From a virus, in the IMG/VR virus record IMGVR_UViG_3300025276_000178, positions 1 to 27,037 of that record: a stretch of DNA of 27,037 nt. The stretch is one strand, 5' to 3'. The translations under genes were made by a program, and so were the position numbers. The notes under the pieces were generated by a model. That model saw nothing but the letters and a program-made list of their open reading frames with translations. It had not been told where the DNA came from and ran no database searches. Below are positions 17,309 to 27,037 of this stretch, in pieces. Position 1 is the stretch's first letter, and each line of letters begins with the position of its first letter.

Positions 17309-19551
17309 GTAATTATTTTACTTAGTGTATTCTTGTTATTATATCTTGCAAAGTTAATACTTATTTTTGATTTTTGTTTAGATGGTGTGTATAAGTGTTT
17401 CTGGTTAGCCATGATAGCTAACCCTGAACTAATCGCTGCATCAAACTTTGTTCTATTACTAATATCAAATTTTGCCCAGTCTTCTAATGTCCTTCCAAAA
17501 TACATGTCTCCCATGTCTCCTGGATCACGATTATCTCCATTAAAATCAACACCAACATATTTTTCAATATACGATTCTATAGCTGAAGCATGCGATTGTT
17601 TTACATCTTCTGAACTGTTTGGTATACCACCTAATTCTCTTTCTGTTTTAGAAAGTTTAGTGTATGTTTTGTCTGGCCTATTTAATGAATATCCTCTGTA
17701 TCCTCTGTTCTTAAAATGATATAATAAACGAGGTTTATTGTTCTCACATAATATAGGCATACCATAAAATATACAAGCCATTAATACTTCCTCAAAAAAT
17801 ATTTCTGCTGTCTGAGGTCTGGCTATATACTCTAAGAAAAAATGATTACTTGGAGCTTCAGACATATTGAATTTAGTAAGACCATGTAAAGATCCATTAG
17901 ATCCTTTACCAACAACCACTCCTGATATGTCATATGAATCACAACCAAATGAACCAATAGATTCATTCCCTGGTTTCTTCATTCCTCTTTCCTCAAACTG
18001 TTTGTTTTGCAAGTGTGGTGGAGGTGTCCAGCTTACAATAAATCTACCATCTTTGTTTGGACTCCAAATAACTTCAGTATCTTTTATTCCATTCTTCCAG
18101 CTAAAAGAACCTCTTGTTATGTGATGAGGCATTATTAAAGAATCGTTATAATCTATTTGCTGATAAATCTTTGTAAGATTAAATAAAGATTGTTTACTCT
18201 CATCTCTAAAAGCATGAGACTCTGTTCTTGGAAACTGTCTATAAAATTCATTTAATGCATCTGGATCTTGAGACAAAGACTCTACTTCATTTGTCCAGTA
18301 ATCTATAGCCCCTAAAGTTATTACCTCTCCATCAATTCCTATAACAGGTTTTGCAGGAGTAGTAAGTATTGGCATTCCATAGCGATCTATATATCCCTCA
18401 AAGTTCCATTCCATAGGAACAAATAAACAATACAATCCACTTTTGGTTTGACCATTTGCATTTCGTTTGGTTGGAAAAGAATCTTCATATAATGCTTTAA
18501 AGTTTCTACCACCTTTATCTAAGGCATTAGAAGTAGATCCCATCATACACTTACCTATAATTCTACTACCTAACCTGAGACATGTTTTTGTAACCCTCCA
18601 GTTGTTTAATATATTATCAGGCTTTTCCCATTTACCACTTTCATCATGAAGTAGTAATTGTAATTTCTCACCATCATAACTATTGTCTCCTGTATTTTTC
18701 CAGTCAATAGTTGTATCTAATCCCTCTAACTCTTCATCAGCTAAAGTGTGCATATTCTTTTTAGTAATCTTAGATGCAGGAACTCTATATGCTAATTCTG
18801 TTTTTGGTTTATCCATACCATCTTGTATGGGTTTAAAAAAGAATGGATAGTTATTTGAGATAGGAACAACTTTATCAGTAAACATTTTTTTGGCATCACT
18901 ACCTGTTTTAGATAATATTCCAATACGAGCATCTTTAGTAATAGTTGCTTTGTTTACTCCTTCACATGAACTCATAAAAGAAAATCCAGAACGTCTAATT
19001 TTTAAGTAACACATTCCAAAACTTCTCTTGTCAGCTTTGCATGCTTCCCAGAAAATATAAAATATTCTATTTGCTTCTCTAAAATCTGGATTACCTATAT
19101 CAATCTTAGTCCATTGTAAATACATATAATGAGTTCCTGTTATATAAACAGGATTTCCATTATTCATAAACCAATGACCTTCTTCTCTTCTATTAAATTC
19201 TTCTTCTATGAAGTCTACCCATTGAGACTTAAACTCATCTGGAGTATCGTGCCACTGAAATATAGATTTAATTCTACTTAGATCTCGAACTAAAGGAACT
19301 GTCTCCCAGTATTGTTCTTCTTTTTTTGAAGAGCGACTATATACTTCCTTAGGTGCTGGAGGTAATCCTATCTGTAACCCATTGATATCTATAACATTAC
19401 CTACCTGTCCAGTTTTAGATATAATAACTAAATTATACTTTTCGTTATAACCATAGAGCCAAGTTCTTGCCCTGTTTTTATTTACTAAAACAGATTTAGG
19501 AATGTAGTTTGTTAAAACTTTATATAATTTATTTTGATCTTGATTCAGCAA
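17305..19551 (-). CDS. terL: Terminase large subunit
   Basis: This is the ATP-driven DNA packaging motor and nuclease, about 748 residues, near full length for the family. Seen in order: a degenerate Walker A/P-loop region LKIRRSGFSFMSS (about 183-195, arginines and one glycine instead of GKT/S); Walker B with the catalytic acid, LLLHDES (Asp and Glu about 303-304); and a coupling motif GSTSN (about 338). The C-terminal RNase H-like nuclease has an acidic pair in GCDSYDISG (about 537-545), an ENN motif (about 603) and a late acidic segment GDMGDMYFGRTLEDW (about 677-691). The start overlaps the preceding small gene by 23 bases and the end overlaps the portal start by four, so the three are translated as one unit. 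Confidence 0.95.
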   Translation of the reverse strand: MLNQDQNKLYKVLTNYIPKSVLVNKNRARTWLYGYNEKYNLVIISKTGQVGNVIDINGLQIGLPPAPKEVYSRSSKKEEQYWETVPLVRDLSRIKSIFQWHDTPDEFKSQWVDFIEEEFNRREEGHWFMNNGNPVYITGTHYMYLQWTKIDIGNPDFREANRIFYIFWEACKADKRSFGMCYLKIRRSGFSFMSSCEGVNKATITKDARIGILSKTGSDAKKMFTDKVVPISNNYPFFFKPIQDGMDKPKTELAYRVPASKITKKNMHTLADEELEGLDTTIDWKNTGDNSYDGEKLQLLLHDESGKWEKPDNILNNWRVTKTCLRLGSRIIGKCMMGSTSNALDKGGRNFKALYEDSFPTKRNANGQTKSGLYCLFVPMEWNFEGYIDRYGMPILTTPAKPVIGIDGEVITLGAIDYWTNEVESLSQDPDALNEFYRQFPRTESHAFRDESKQSLFNLTKIYQQIDYNDSLIMPHHITRGSFSWKNGIKDTEVIWSPNKDGRFIVSWTPPPHLQNKQFEERGMKKPGNESIGSFGCDSYDISGVVVGKGSNGSLHGLTKFNMSEAPSNHFFLEYIARPQTAEIFFEEVLMACIFYGMPILCENNKPRLLYHFKNRGYRGYSLNRPDKTYTKLSKTERELGGIPNSSEDVKQSHASAIESYIEKYVGVDFNGDNRDPGDMGDMYFGRTLEDWAKFDISNRTKFDAAISSGLAIMANQKHLYTPSKQKSKISINFARYNNKNTLSKIIT
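17349..17356 (-). promoter_or_regulatory. TAACTTTG element upstream of the portal gene
   Basis: The minus strand reads AGTATTAACTTTG 40 bases before the portal ATG, inside the 3' end of the terminase gene. The 13-base match to the site before the scaffold gene is notable, but coding constraint (Ile-Asn-Phe-Ala) is an alternative explanation. Confidence 0.3.
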
Positions 19552-19807
19552 ATCCTCTTGGTGTATTGTTTTTCTTTTCAGTTACAGTTCCGTTAAGAAG
19601 AGCTCTCTCTTCTTCTATTCTTTTTAATATTTCAAAAGCATCCATGATGCATAATTTTTTAGTAGCTGCTGCGTTTTTTAATCTATCAGCTGCTAAAGGA
19701 TCTTCTGCTTCGTATTTAATAATATCTTCTTTAGCTACTCTAATTAATTGTTTAACAGCTTTTTCTCCTGCTTCAATTATACTTAACTTAAGTTCCTTTA
19801 TATCCAT
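19529..19807 (-). CDS. Candidate small terminase subunit (92 aa)
   Basis: This is a short, almost wholly helical protein. MDIKELKLSIIEAGEKAVKQ is followed by IRVAKEDIIKYEAEDPLAADR and LKNAAATKKLCIMDAFEILKRIEEE. It lies directly upstream of the large terminase with a 23-base overlap and downstream of the oxygenase gene with a one-base TAATG overlap. Position and helical character fit a small terminase subunit, which recognises packaging DNA. It is shorter than most and has no clear helix-turn-helix, so the name is tentative. I recall very similar proteins before terL in marine phages, mostly without a function. Confidence 0.6.
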   Translation of the reverse strand: MDIKELKLSIIEAGEKAVKQLIRVAKEDIIKYEAEDPLAADRLKNAAATKKLCIMDAFEILKRIEEERALLNGTVTEKKNNTPRGFAESRSK

Positions 19808-20379
19808 TATATGTATTTATAAAACATTACGAAAATTGCTCTACCTTCTTTCCAAGACTTGTTTGGATATTTACTATGAAAGTAATCTGAAGGATAAGAA
19901 ATTAATCGGTTCTGCTCATAACCTACCACAGAAGCTAATCTCCATTTTTCTATTTGCTCAGAGTCTTCAGTTATCATCTTGTCAAACTGTTCGTCTGTAA
20001 AATCTTTTGGTATTGTACTACCATATACATCATGTTCCCAGAAAGCTGTTCCATGTAGTTCTTCTAATTCTCTTGGAGACATACATAATACAATAGCTCT
20101 ATCAGGTTTCTCTCCATTAATTTTAGAATCAGCATGAATTCTCCAACTTGTGTCTAATTCGTTATTAGACATTCTAAAGAAGCTTAATATATTTTGTAAT
20201 GGTTTACCCTCTTTTATCGATAGCTTGTCTAAAACATAATCATTAAACGACTCTGGAGAGCTTTGAACATAAAAACTCTTATCACCTGCCTTTTGATCAA
20301 TCCACTCTCCTTTGTCTAAATATTCTTTACCGATATCAAATAGGTCTTGATCTACAAAATTATCTATTACATATATCAT
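19807..20379 (-). CDS. 2OG-Fe(II) oxygenase-like protein
   Basis: The 190-residue product has the full metal- and cosubstrate-binding signature of the 2-oxoglutarate/Fe(II) dioxygenase superfamily. This comprises H82-A-D84 in SWRIHADSKI, a distal His168 in YPSDYFHSKYP, and Arg180 twelve residues later in WKEGRAIFVMFYKY at the 2-oxoglutarate-binding position. The spacing of the two His residues (86) and the final strand fit prolyl/lysyl-hydroxylase-like members of a double-stranded beta-helix fold. Hydrophobic strands flank the motif (DRAIVLCMSP, GTAFWEHDVYG). The substrate is not shown. The gene overlaps its neighbours by four bases (upstream) and one base (downstream), so it is made together with the Cpn10-like protein and the terminase. 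Confidence 0.8.
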   Translation of the reverse strand: MIYVIDNFVDQDLFDIGKEYLDKGEWIDQKAGDKSFYVQSSPESFNDYVLDKLSIKEGKPLQNILSFFRMSNNELDTSWRIHADSKINGEKPDRAIVLCMSPRELEELHGTAFWEHDVYGSTIPKDFTDEQFDKMITEDSEQIEKWRLASVVGYEQNRLISYPSDYFHSKYPNKSWKEGRAIFVMFYKYI

Positions 20380-20939
20380 ACAAGCATTGTTATGTTGTCT
20401 GTAAACATTCTATATAGTTTCTCTCCCTCAACATTAAATTCGTATTCGCTATCAGGCTGAAAAGAAATTGAATCACCCTCGTTTACTCCTAAATTTAAGA
20501 GCTCTTGATTAATGTATTTAACAATACCATATAAAGGTTCTTCACTACACCCTTTAAATATATAGGATTCTTTTACATCAACAGGCTTTATAAAACAATA
20601 TTTTCCCCAAGCCATCCACTTATCACCATTATGGTACATAAAGAATTGATCGTTGTCAACTAAAAATAAATTTTCTTTTAAGAAACTTCGGCCACTTTGT
20701 CTGCGACCTTTCACATCATTATAAAACTTGAAAACATTGTGATGAACTAATAAAGTGTCTCCCTTTGAGATAGGGCCTTCATAGTTTATAGGCAACTCTA
20801 TAACGGTTGCAAAACGATTTGATACAGTATGATCTTCTTCAGAAACGCTGGTGATAAATTCCATTCCACCAATCTCTTTCTTATTATCATATCTCCTATT
20901 ATCTTTAGGAGTTACAATAAAGCAATTCGGAGATCTCAT
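20376..20939 (-). CDS. Protein resembling two fused GroES/Cpn10 domains (candidate co-chaperonin)
   Basis: Two segments of this 187-residue protein read like Cpn10 domains. Domain 1 (about 42-120) has RFATVIELP, then a Gly-Asp turn (G60-D61) with GDTLLVHH, a basic glycine-containing stretch (KGRRQSGR) and ENLFLVDNDQFFMY. Domain 2 (about 135-187) has YGIVKYINQE, then GVNEGDSISFQPDSEYEF, then GEKLYRMFTDNITMLV. The order (GD turn, strand, turn, then a strand ending in an I/L-rich segment) matches GroES, where IDNEEVLIMSESDILAIV occupies the same place. Phages such as T4 encode a GroES-like gp31 that adapts the host chaperonin for the capsid protein; by analogy this could serve the capsid here. 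It is read from pattern only; it could be another beta-barrel. Confidence 0.55.
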   Translation of the reverse strand: MRSPNCFIVTPKDNRRYDNKKEIGGMEFITSVSEEDHTVSNRFATVIELPINYEGPISKGDTLLVHHNVFKFYNDVKGRRQSGRSFLKENLFLVDNDQFFMYHNGDKWMAWGKYCFIKPVDVKESYIFKGCSEEPLYGIVKYINQELLNLGVNEGDSISFQPDSEYEFNVEGEKLYRMFTDNITMLV

Positions 20940-21157
20940 TAAAAGTTTATGTTATACTCTAACGATATAGGTAGAGTTGATAAAAACTCTTTCCACACAT
21001 AAACCTTTTCGTCTTTTATAATCCAAATCCTAAAAGATCTTTCTTGAGCTTGAATTAAATGAATAGTATGACTGCCTCCTAAAACTTCTTGGCCTTTAAT
21101 GTAATGCATTGCTCCAGACTTGTAATCTGCTCCGACTGATATTTTTCTAATATCCAT
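20939..21157 (-). CDS. Small protein of unknown function (72 aa)
   Basis: The product is MDIRKISVGADYKSGAMHYI followed by a beta-rich stretch with IHLIQAQERSFRIWIIKDEKV and a C-terminal LSTLPISLEYNINF. It has no membrane segment, Cys cluster or known domain. It overlaps the downstream Cpn10-like gene by one base (TAATG) and opens the coupled packaging cassette. I remember similar short proteins before packaging genes in marine phages, always without function. The start at 21157 is the only reasonable ATG and follows a very AT-rich, 33-base leader with no Shine-Dalgarno site. Confidence 0.65.
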   Translation of the reverse strand: MDIRKISVGADYKSGAMHYIKGQEVLGGSHTIHLIQAQERSFRIWIIKDEKVYVWKEFLSTLPISLEYNINF

Positions 21158-21190
21158 TTCATTTTATTTTAATTTAAATTTAAATTTAAT
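21158..21190 (-). other. AT-only palindromic spacer between fibre gene and packaging cassette
   Basis: This gap consists almost only of A and T and contains a symmetrical run of TTTAAATTTAAATTTAA type. No GC stem and no T-tract terminator are present. It could be a weak pause or simply an AT-rich translation leader for the 72-residue gene. Confidence 0.3.
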
Positions 21191-24049
21191 TTACATAGCA
21201 TTTCCATCAAGCATCTCATACGAAATCTCTCCGTTTATAAATCCAAGATCATCGCCATTTCCAGTTGTATATAAAACCAGCATTAACGCATCATCGGTAT
21301 CAAACCTTTTGCTATTAGTTGTTGCCTTAGCAAGATCCATATCACAACAAAGTAATGCTCTATTAGTGTCATTCGCTCCAGGAACAAATTTACATTCAGA
21401 AATTAAAGTCCATAATTTTTGAGTACCTGCTGGTAAACACATCTCAGCTTTATAAAGTCTTATTTCAAATTCTTTTATATCTGAAACAAGTCTAACTGTT
21501 ACACTACAAAGATCTCTGTACCCAGTAACACAATGTGTTTTTGGGCCACTATATAAAGATGCGTTTAATAGTATACCACCCACTGATGGAGCTACTGTAG
21601 CAGGATCTTGAATTTGATCCTGAATTATATCATTTGATACTCGCCCAAGAACTGGAGCTGGGAACTGTGGAAAAATTGGATCTTCAAAAATATAATAAGG
21701 GTAGTTAAACTTGTTCTGTAAATCCCTATTATAGAACGATCTTCTAAAATAATGTGATTGACTTTTTGATCCACTACCAGTTGCAGTTATAGTTACAGCA
21801 CCAGTACTTCCACTTAGACTTATACCACTACCAGCAGCAACAGATGTTACACCTGTATTAGTTACTGTAACAGTATCTGTATTACTTGCAACAGTTTGAA
21901 TACCAGTTCCTTGAAGTATTCTTACTGTATTACCATTAGTAATGTTTTGTGTAATTCCTGAACTACCCTCTAATTTAAACGAGGTCATTCCACTACCACC
22001 ACCAGCAGCATCAATAGTTATTTGATTACTACCATTGTCAGTTAATGTAATATTTGTACCTGCTACTAATTTAACTACATTAGTTAAAGCTGGATTAGAT
22101 TGTAGATAAGTCATATCTACATCAACACCATTCTGAGCACTTGTATAAGTTGCTGTTCCTCCTCCTGCTGCTGATCCATTAGAAGCTGCTACTATTTGCC
22201 CTTGAGCATTTACACTTATGTTAGCATTAGTATAAGATGCTGATGCAACTCCTGTATCATCTATTTTAAAAGTAACAGTATCTGTAGCACTTACTAAACT
22301 GCTAAGTCCTGTTCCTCCTTCAAACTTAATAGTATTACCATTAGTTATATCTTGAGTATTTGCTGAGTCACCTTCAACTTTAAAGCTTGTCATTCCAGCT
22401 GCCGATGCAGCTGATATAGTAAGACTGCTACCAGTATCAGCAATTGTAATGTTTGTACCAGCTATAATATCTACAATATCTGTAACACCAGCACTTGGTA
22501 TTAATTGTATCTGAGATCCAGTTCCGTTTTGTACTGAAGCTAAATCATAAGTTGTAGGTAATGAAGGAGATGCTCCATTAGAAGCTGCTGTTAATCTACC
22601 TTGTTGGTCTACAGTTATAGATGCGTAAGTATAAGATCCTGGTGTTACTGCTGTATCATCAAGATCTATTTTTAAAGTATCTAAATTTACAGCTGTAGTT
22701 GTTATACCAGTATCACCCAGTAATTGAAAAGTGTTTCCATCAGTTATTGTCTGAAGAGTACCACCATCACCCTGCATAAAGAATGAAGTCATTCCTGTAG
22801 CATTGTTATCTACCCATTGAATTCCTGAAGCAGTTGCTGAAAGTATTTGACCAGCTGTTCCTGCTCCATTATTTGCAATCAATATAGCTGGAGTCATAGA
22901 AGGTGCTGTTATATTAGCAGAACCTGTCATTGTAATATCTAACGCAGAAGTAGCTCCTACAGTTAGTGTGTCGTTTAAATTACAACACGCAGCTGTTGAT
23001 GTCCATTCAACTCCTGTTGCTGTTGCTGTTAAATACTGCCCAACAGTTCCTACTGATCCGTTTGCACTAACAGTAGTTGAACTACCTAATACTAAACTTC
23101 CTGTTAGATCAATAATACCTGTTAGATTAATATCTTCTACAGCTGTATCTCCAGCAGTTAAAACTGCCTGTAAATTTGGAACACCACTATTAGCTATCCA
23201 AGCTACACCTGAGCCTGTCGAGCTTAATATTTGTCCTGCTGTACCTACACTTCCAACTCCATCTTCAACAGTTCCATCAATATCTAATGTTCCTGAGAAT
23301 GTATTTGTTCCACTAAAAGTGTTTCCACCAGCAGAAATAATTGAAGCACTTGCATTAAAGTTTGTTGTACTTGGCCCTACAAAATCAATACCTATTGCTG
23401 TGGCTGTATTGCCAGCAGTTAGAGTTTCTTGTAAAGTACAGCAAGCCGAAGCTGCTGGAGCTGCCCAAGTAACACCAGTACCATTCCATGTTAATACATA
23501 TCCTGTAGATCCTGTAGCACCAGCTGAATCAGTTATAGTAGATCCAGTAACAAAAGTTAATGTGCTTGTAGAAGATAAAACTATATCACTTCCGTTATTT
23601 AAATTGAATTGAGAATTAACTCCATTCATTATTAAATCACCAGTAGTTGTAATAGTGTTTGTGGTTGATGCTCCTGCATCAGTAGTTTGTTGAAGTGTAC
23701 AACATCCTCCACCACCTGCTCCTGGAGTTGTCCAGGTAACACATCCTGCTGCTCCACCTGAAGTTAATACTTGTCCAGCAGCTCCTGTAGCACCTGAAGC
23801 ATATAGCTGACATAAGTCAATATATCCTCCTACTAATTCAATATTACCTGTTAAAGTAATATTTTGAGTTGCTGTATTAGATGTATCTAAAACTGATTGC
23901 AAGCCTTGAAGTACTGCTGCTCCACCTGAAAGACTACTTACTAAAAACGTAACTGTCTTATTATTGTCACTAACATCTGTAGCGATTAAAAGGTCATCCA
24001 TTGCTGGTGTGACCGTAGGGTAGACCGTAGTATTTTCAATTCTTGCCAT
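21191..24049 (-). CDS. Repeat-built tail fibre or receptor-binding protein (952 aa)
   Basis: The N-terminus (ARIENTTVYPTVTPAMDDLL) is a virion-attachment-type start seen in environmental phage fibres. Residues about 80-415 hold five copies of a module with the pattern G-x-x-G-Q-x-L-x-x-x-x-x-G-V-x-W, followed by L-x-x-x-L-T-A-G (in three copies preceded by Cys-Cys). Residues about 417-760 hold three longer repeats, each beginning MTSF(K/F), each with DITNGNT/TITDGNT and (in two) ITVDQQG/ISVNAQG plus AGTNIT strands. The last roughly 190 residues are unlike the rest, aromatic and charged (SHYFRRSFYNRDLQNKFNYP, DLCSVTVRLV, FEIRLYKAEMCLP), and would be the distal receptor-binding or trimerisation domain. 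Low-complexity Gly/Ser/Thr/Ala composition fits an extended trimeric beta fibre. Confidence 0.82.
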   Translation of the reverse strand: MARIENTTVYPTVTPAMDDLLIATDVSDNNKTVTFLVSSLSGGAAVLQGLQSVLDTSNTATQNITLTGNIELVGGYIDLCQLYASGATGAAGQVLTSGGAAGCVTWTTPGAGGGGCCTLQQTTDAGASTTNTITTTGDLIMNGVNSQFNLNNGSDIVLSSTSTLTFVTGSTITDSAGATGSTGYVLTWNGTGVTWAAPAASACCTLQETLTAGNTATAIGIDFVGPSTTNFNASASIISAGGNTFSGTNTFSGTLDIDGTVEDGVGSVGTAGQILSSTGSGVAWIANSGVPNLQAVLTAGDTAVEDINLTGIIDLTGSLVLGSSTTVSANGSVGTVGQYLTATATGVEWTSTAACCNLNDTLTVGATSALDITMTGSANITAPSMTPAILIANNGAGTAGQILSATASGIQWVDNNATGMTSFFMQGDGGTLQTITDGNTFQLLGDTGITTTAVNLDTLKIDLDDTAVTPGSYTYASITVDQQGRLTAASNGASPSLPTTYDLASVQNGTGSQIQLIPSAGVTDIVDIIAGTNITIADTGSSLTISAASAAGMTSFKVEGDSANTQDITNGNTIKFEGGTGLSSLVSATDTVTFKIDDTGVASASYTNANISVNAQGQIVAASNGSAAGGGTATYTSAQNGVDVDMTYLQSNPALTNVVKLVAGTNITLTDNGSNQITIDAAGGGSGMTSFKLEGSSGITQNITNGNTVRILQGTGIQTVASNTDTVTVTNTGVTSVAAGSGISLSGSTGAVTITATGSGSKSQSHYFRRSFYNRDLQNKFNYPYYIFEDPIFPQFPAPVLGRVSNDIIQDQIQDPATVAPSVGGILLNASLYSGPKTHCVTGYRDLCSVTVRLVSDIKEFEIRLYKAEMCLPAGTQKLWTLISECKFVPGANDTNRALLCCDMDLAKATTNSKRFDTDDALMLVLYTTGNGDDLGFINGEISYEMLDGNAM
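21775..22800 (-). repeat. Three tandem MTSF-type fibre repeats
   Basis: Within the 952-residue fibre, three coding repeats begin with Gly-Met-Thr-Ser-Phe near 22795, 22394 and 21990. The first two are about 130 residues long, and the third is shortened and leads to the C-terminal domain. Confidence 0.8.
22805..23805 (-). repeat. Five G-x-x-G-Q-x-L ... V-x-W fibre repeats
   Basis: Five coding copies of a roughly 65-residue module are found in the N-terminal half of the 952-residue fibre. Three carry Cys-Cys (near 23699, 23437 and 22982), and one has Pro-Asn in the same place. Confidence 0.75.
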
Positions 24050-24058
24050 TGCTGTTTT

Positions 24059-24325
24059 TTATTTTACTTCTTCCAGCTTTACTTCTTTTTCTTTAACCTC
24101 TCCTGTCTCGATGTTTATCTCAACATCTTTACCATACACTTCTTGAAGTTCAAGTTCTACTTTAGCATATGCTGTTTTTACCTCAGCAATTTTTTCTAAA
24201 GTCTCTTGCTTCATTAATTCATAATCTCCTAATTTTATTTTTAAAAGATTAAAAGCGTTAGTCATTGACTGGATTGAAGTTAATTCTGCTTCTGTAAGCT
24301 GCTTTGTTTCGTTTGATTTTTTCAT
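24059..24325 (-). CDS. Small coiled-coil protein (88 aa)
   Basis: The product is a Lys/Glu-rich helical protein: KQLTEAELTSIQSMTNAFNL, then KLGDYELMKQETLEKIAEVK and AYAKVELELQEVYGKDVEIN, then a short beta turn (INIETGEV) and a charged tail. Heptad-like spacing of L/I/A suggests a coiled coil. It sits between two fibre genes, nine bases before the 952-residue fibre, and has a TATCTTTG element 27 bases upstream, so it could be a fibre chaperone, connector or small virion protein. No enzyme motif is visible and I cannot assign a function. Confidence 0.7.
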   Translation of the reverse strand: MKKSNETKQLTEAELTSIQSMTNAFNLLKIKLGDYELMKQETLEKIAEVKTAYAKVELELQEVYGKDVEINIETGEVKEKEVKLEEVK

Positions 24326-24352
24326 TTTGATTTTATTTAATTATATTAAGTA

Positions 24353-24360
24353 CAAAGATA
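24353..24360 (-). promoter_or_regulatory. TATCTTTG element upstream of the 88-aa gene
   Basis: The minus strand reads ATACTATCTTTGTAC 27 bases before the ATG at 24325, in the 52-base gap after the collagen-like gene. It matches the Bacteroidota -7 box. There is no clear -33 TTTG at the expected distance, and no terminator precedes it. Confidence 0.45.
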
Positions 24361-24377
24361 GTATTTTATTTTTTCTT

Positions 24378-27037
<2,660 letters not shown>

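Noticed and set aside
19509-20000. 163-codon plus-strand frame
   Set aside because: It runs antisense across three coupled minus-strand genes and has no supporting start context or recognisable domain.
21158-21190. AT palindrome as an intrinsic terminator
   Set aside because: It has no GC-containing stem and no asymmetric T-tract, unlike the three clear terminators in this window.
22968-23612. A 214-codon open frame on the plus strand
   Set aside because: It lies wholly inside the repeat region of the 952-residue fibre gene. It is a low-complexity Pro/Val-rich antisense shadow caused by repeats without stops in that frame.

Overview
The window is part of the late (virion) gene block of an AT-rich tailed phage. 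Every gene I accept lies on the minus strand, so transcription runs from the right edge to the left edge. The host is probably a marine or other environmental Bacteroidota. Three things point there: no strong Shine-Dalgarno sequences, several TAnnTTTG-type elements just upstream of starts, and proteins that look like those of uncultured marine and Cellulophaga-type phages. The gene order (terminase, portal, scaffold, major capsid, two connector/ring proteins, giant nozzle-like protein, internal proteins) suggests a short-tailed (podovirus) virion. It is reminiscent of crAss-like phages, but this is from memory of the families and not from a search. No replication, integration or lysis genes are visible.

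Layout in transcription order, right to left. (1) A fibre module: a collagen-like fibre gene that runs off the right edge (24378-27037), a small coiled-coil protein, and a 952-residue repeat-built fibre (21191-24049). (2) A tightly overlapping cassette: a 72-residue protein, a protein resembling two fused GroES/Cpn10 domains, a 2OG-Fe(II) oxygenase-like protein with a complete HxD...H...R signature, a candidate small terminase, the large terminase and the portal. (3) Head genes: scaffold candidate and major capsid protein. (4) A stretch with three intrinsic terminators (near 12208-12241, 11393-11417 and 11010-11046) that separates the capsid gene, a 247-residue protein and a 92-residue protein from the tail genes. 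(5) Connector/tail genes: two ring-like proteins, a 1602-residue nozzle-like protein, a Cys-rich 315-residue protein and a 259-residue protein. (6) A GNAT-fold protein, a putative ejection protein ending in an S74-type autoprocessing domain, and the beginning of a further internal protein that runs off the left edge.

The most interesting points are: the S74-type domain on a probable internal protein rather than on a fibre; the tandem Cpn10-like protein; the oxygenase encoded in the same block as a fibre full of Gly-X-Lys triplets; a recurrent beta-rich module in three different virion proteins; terminator-promoter cassettes that could set the dose of capsid versus connector; and a collagen helix interrupted three times by nearly identical 30-residue modules. 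Assignments beyond terminase, portal and capsid rest on motif reading only.
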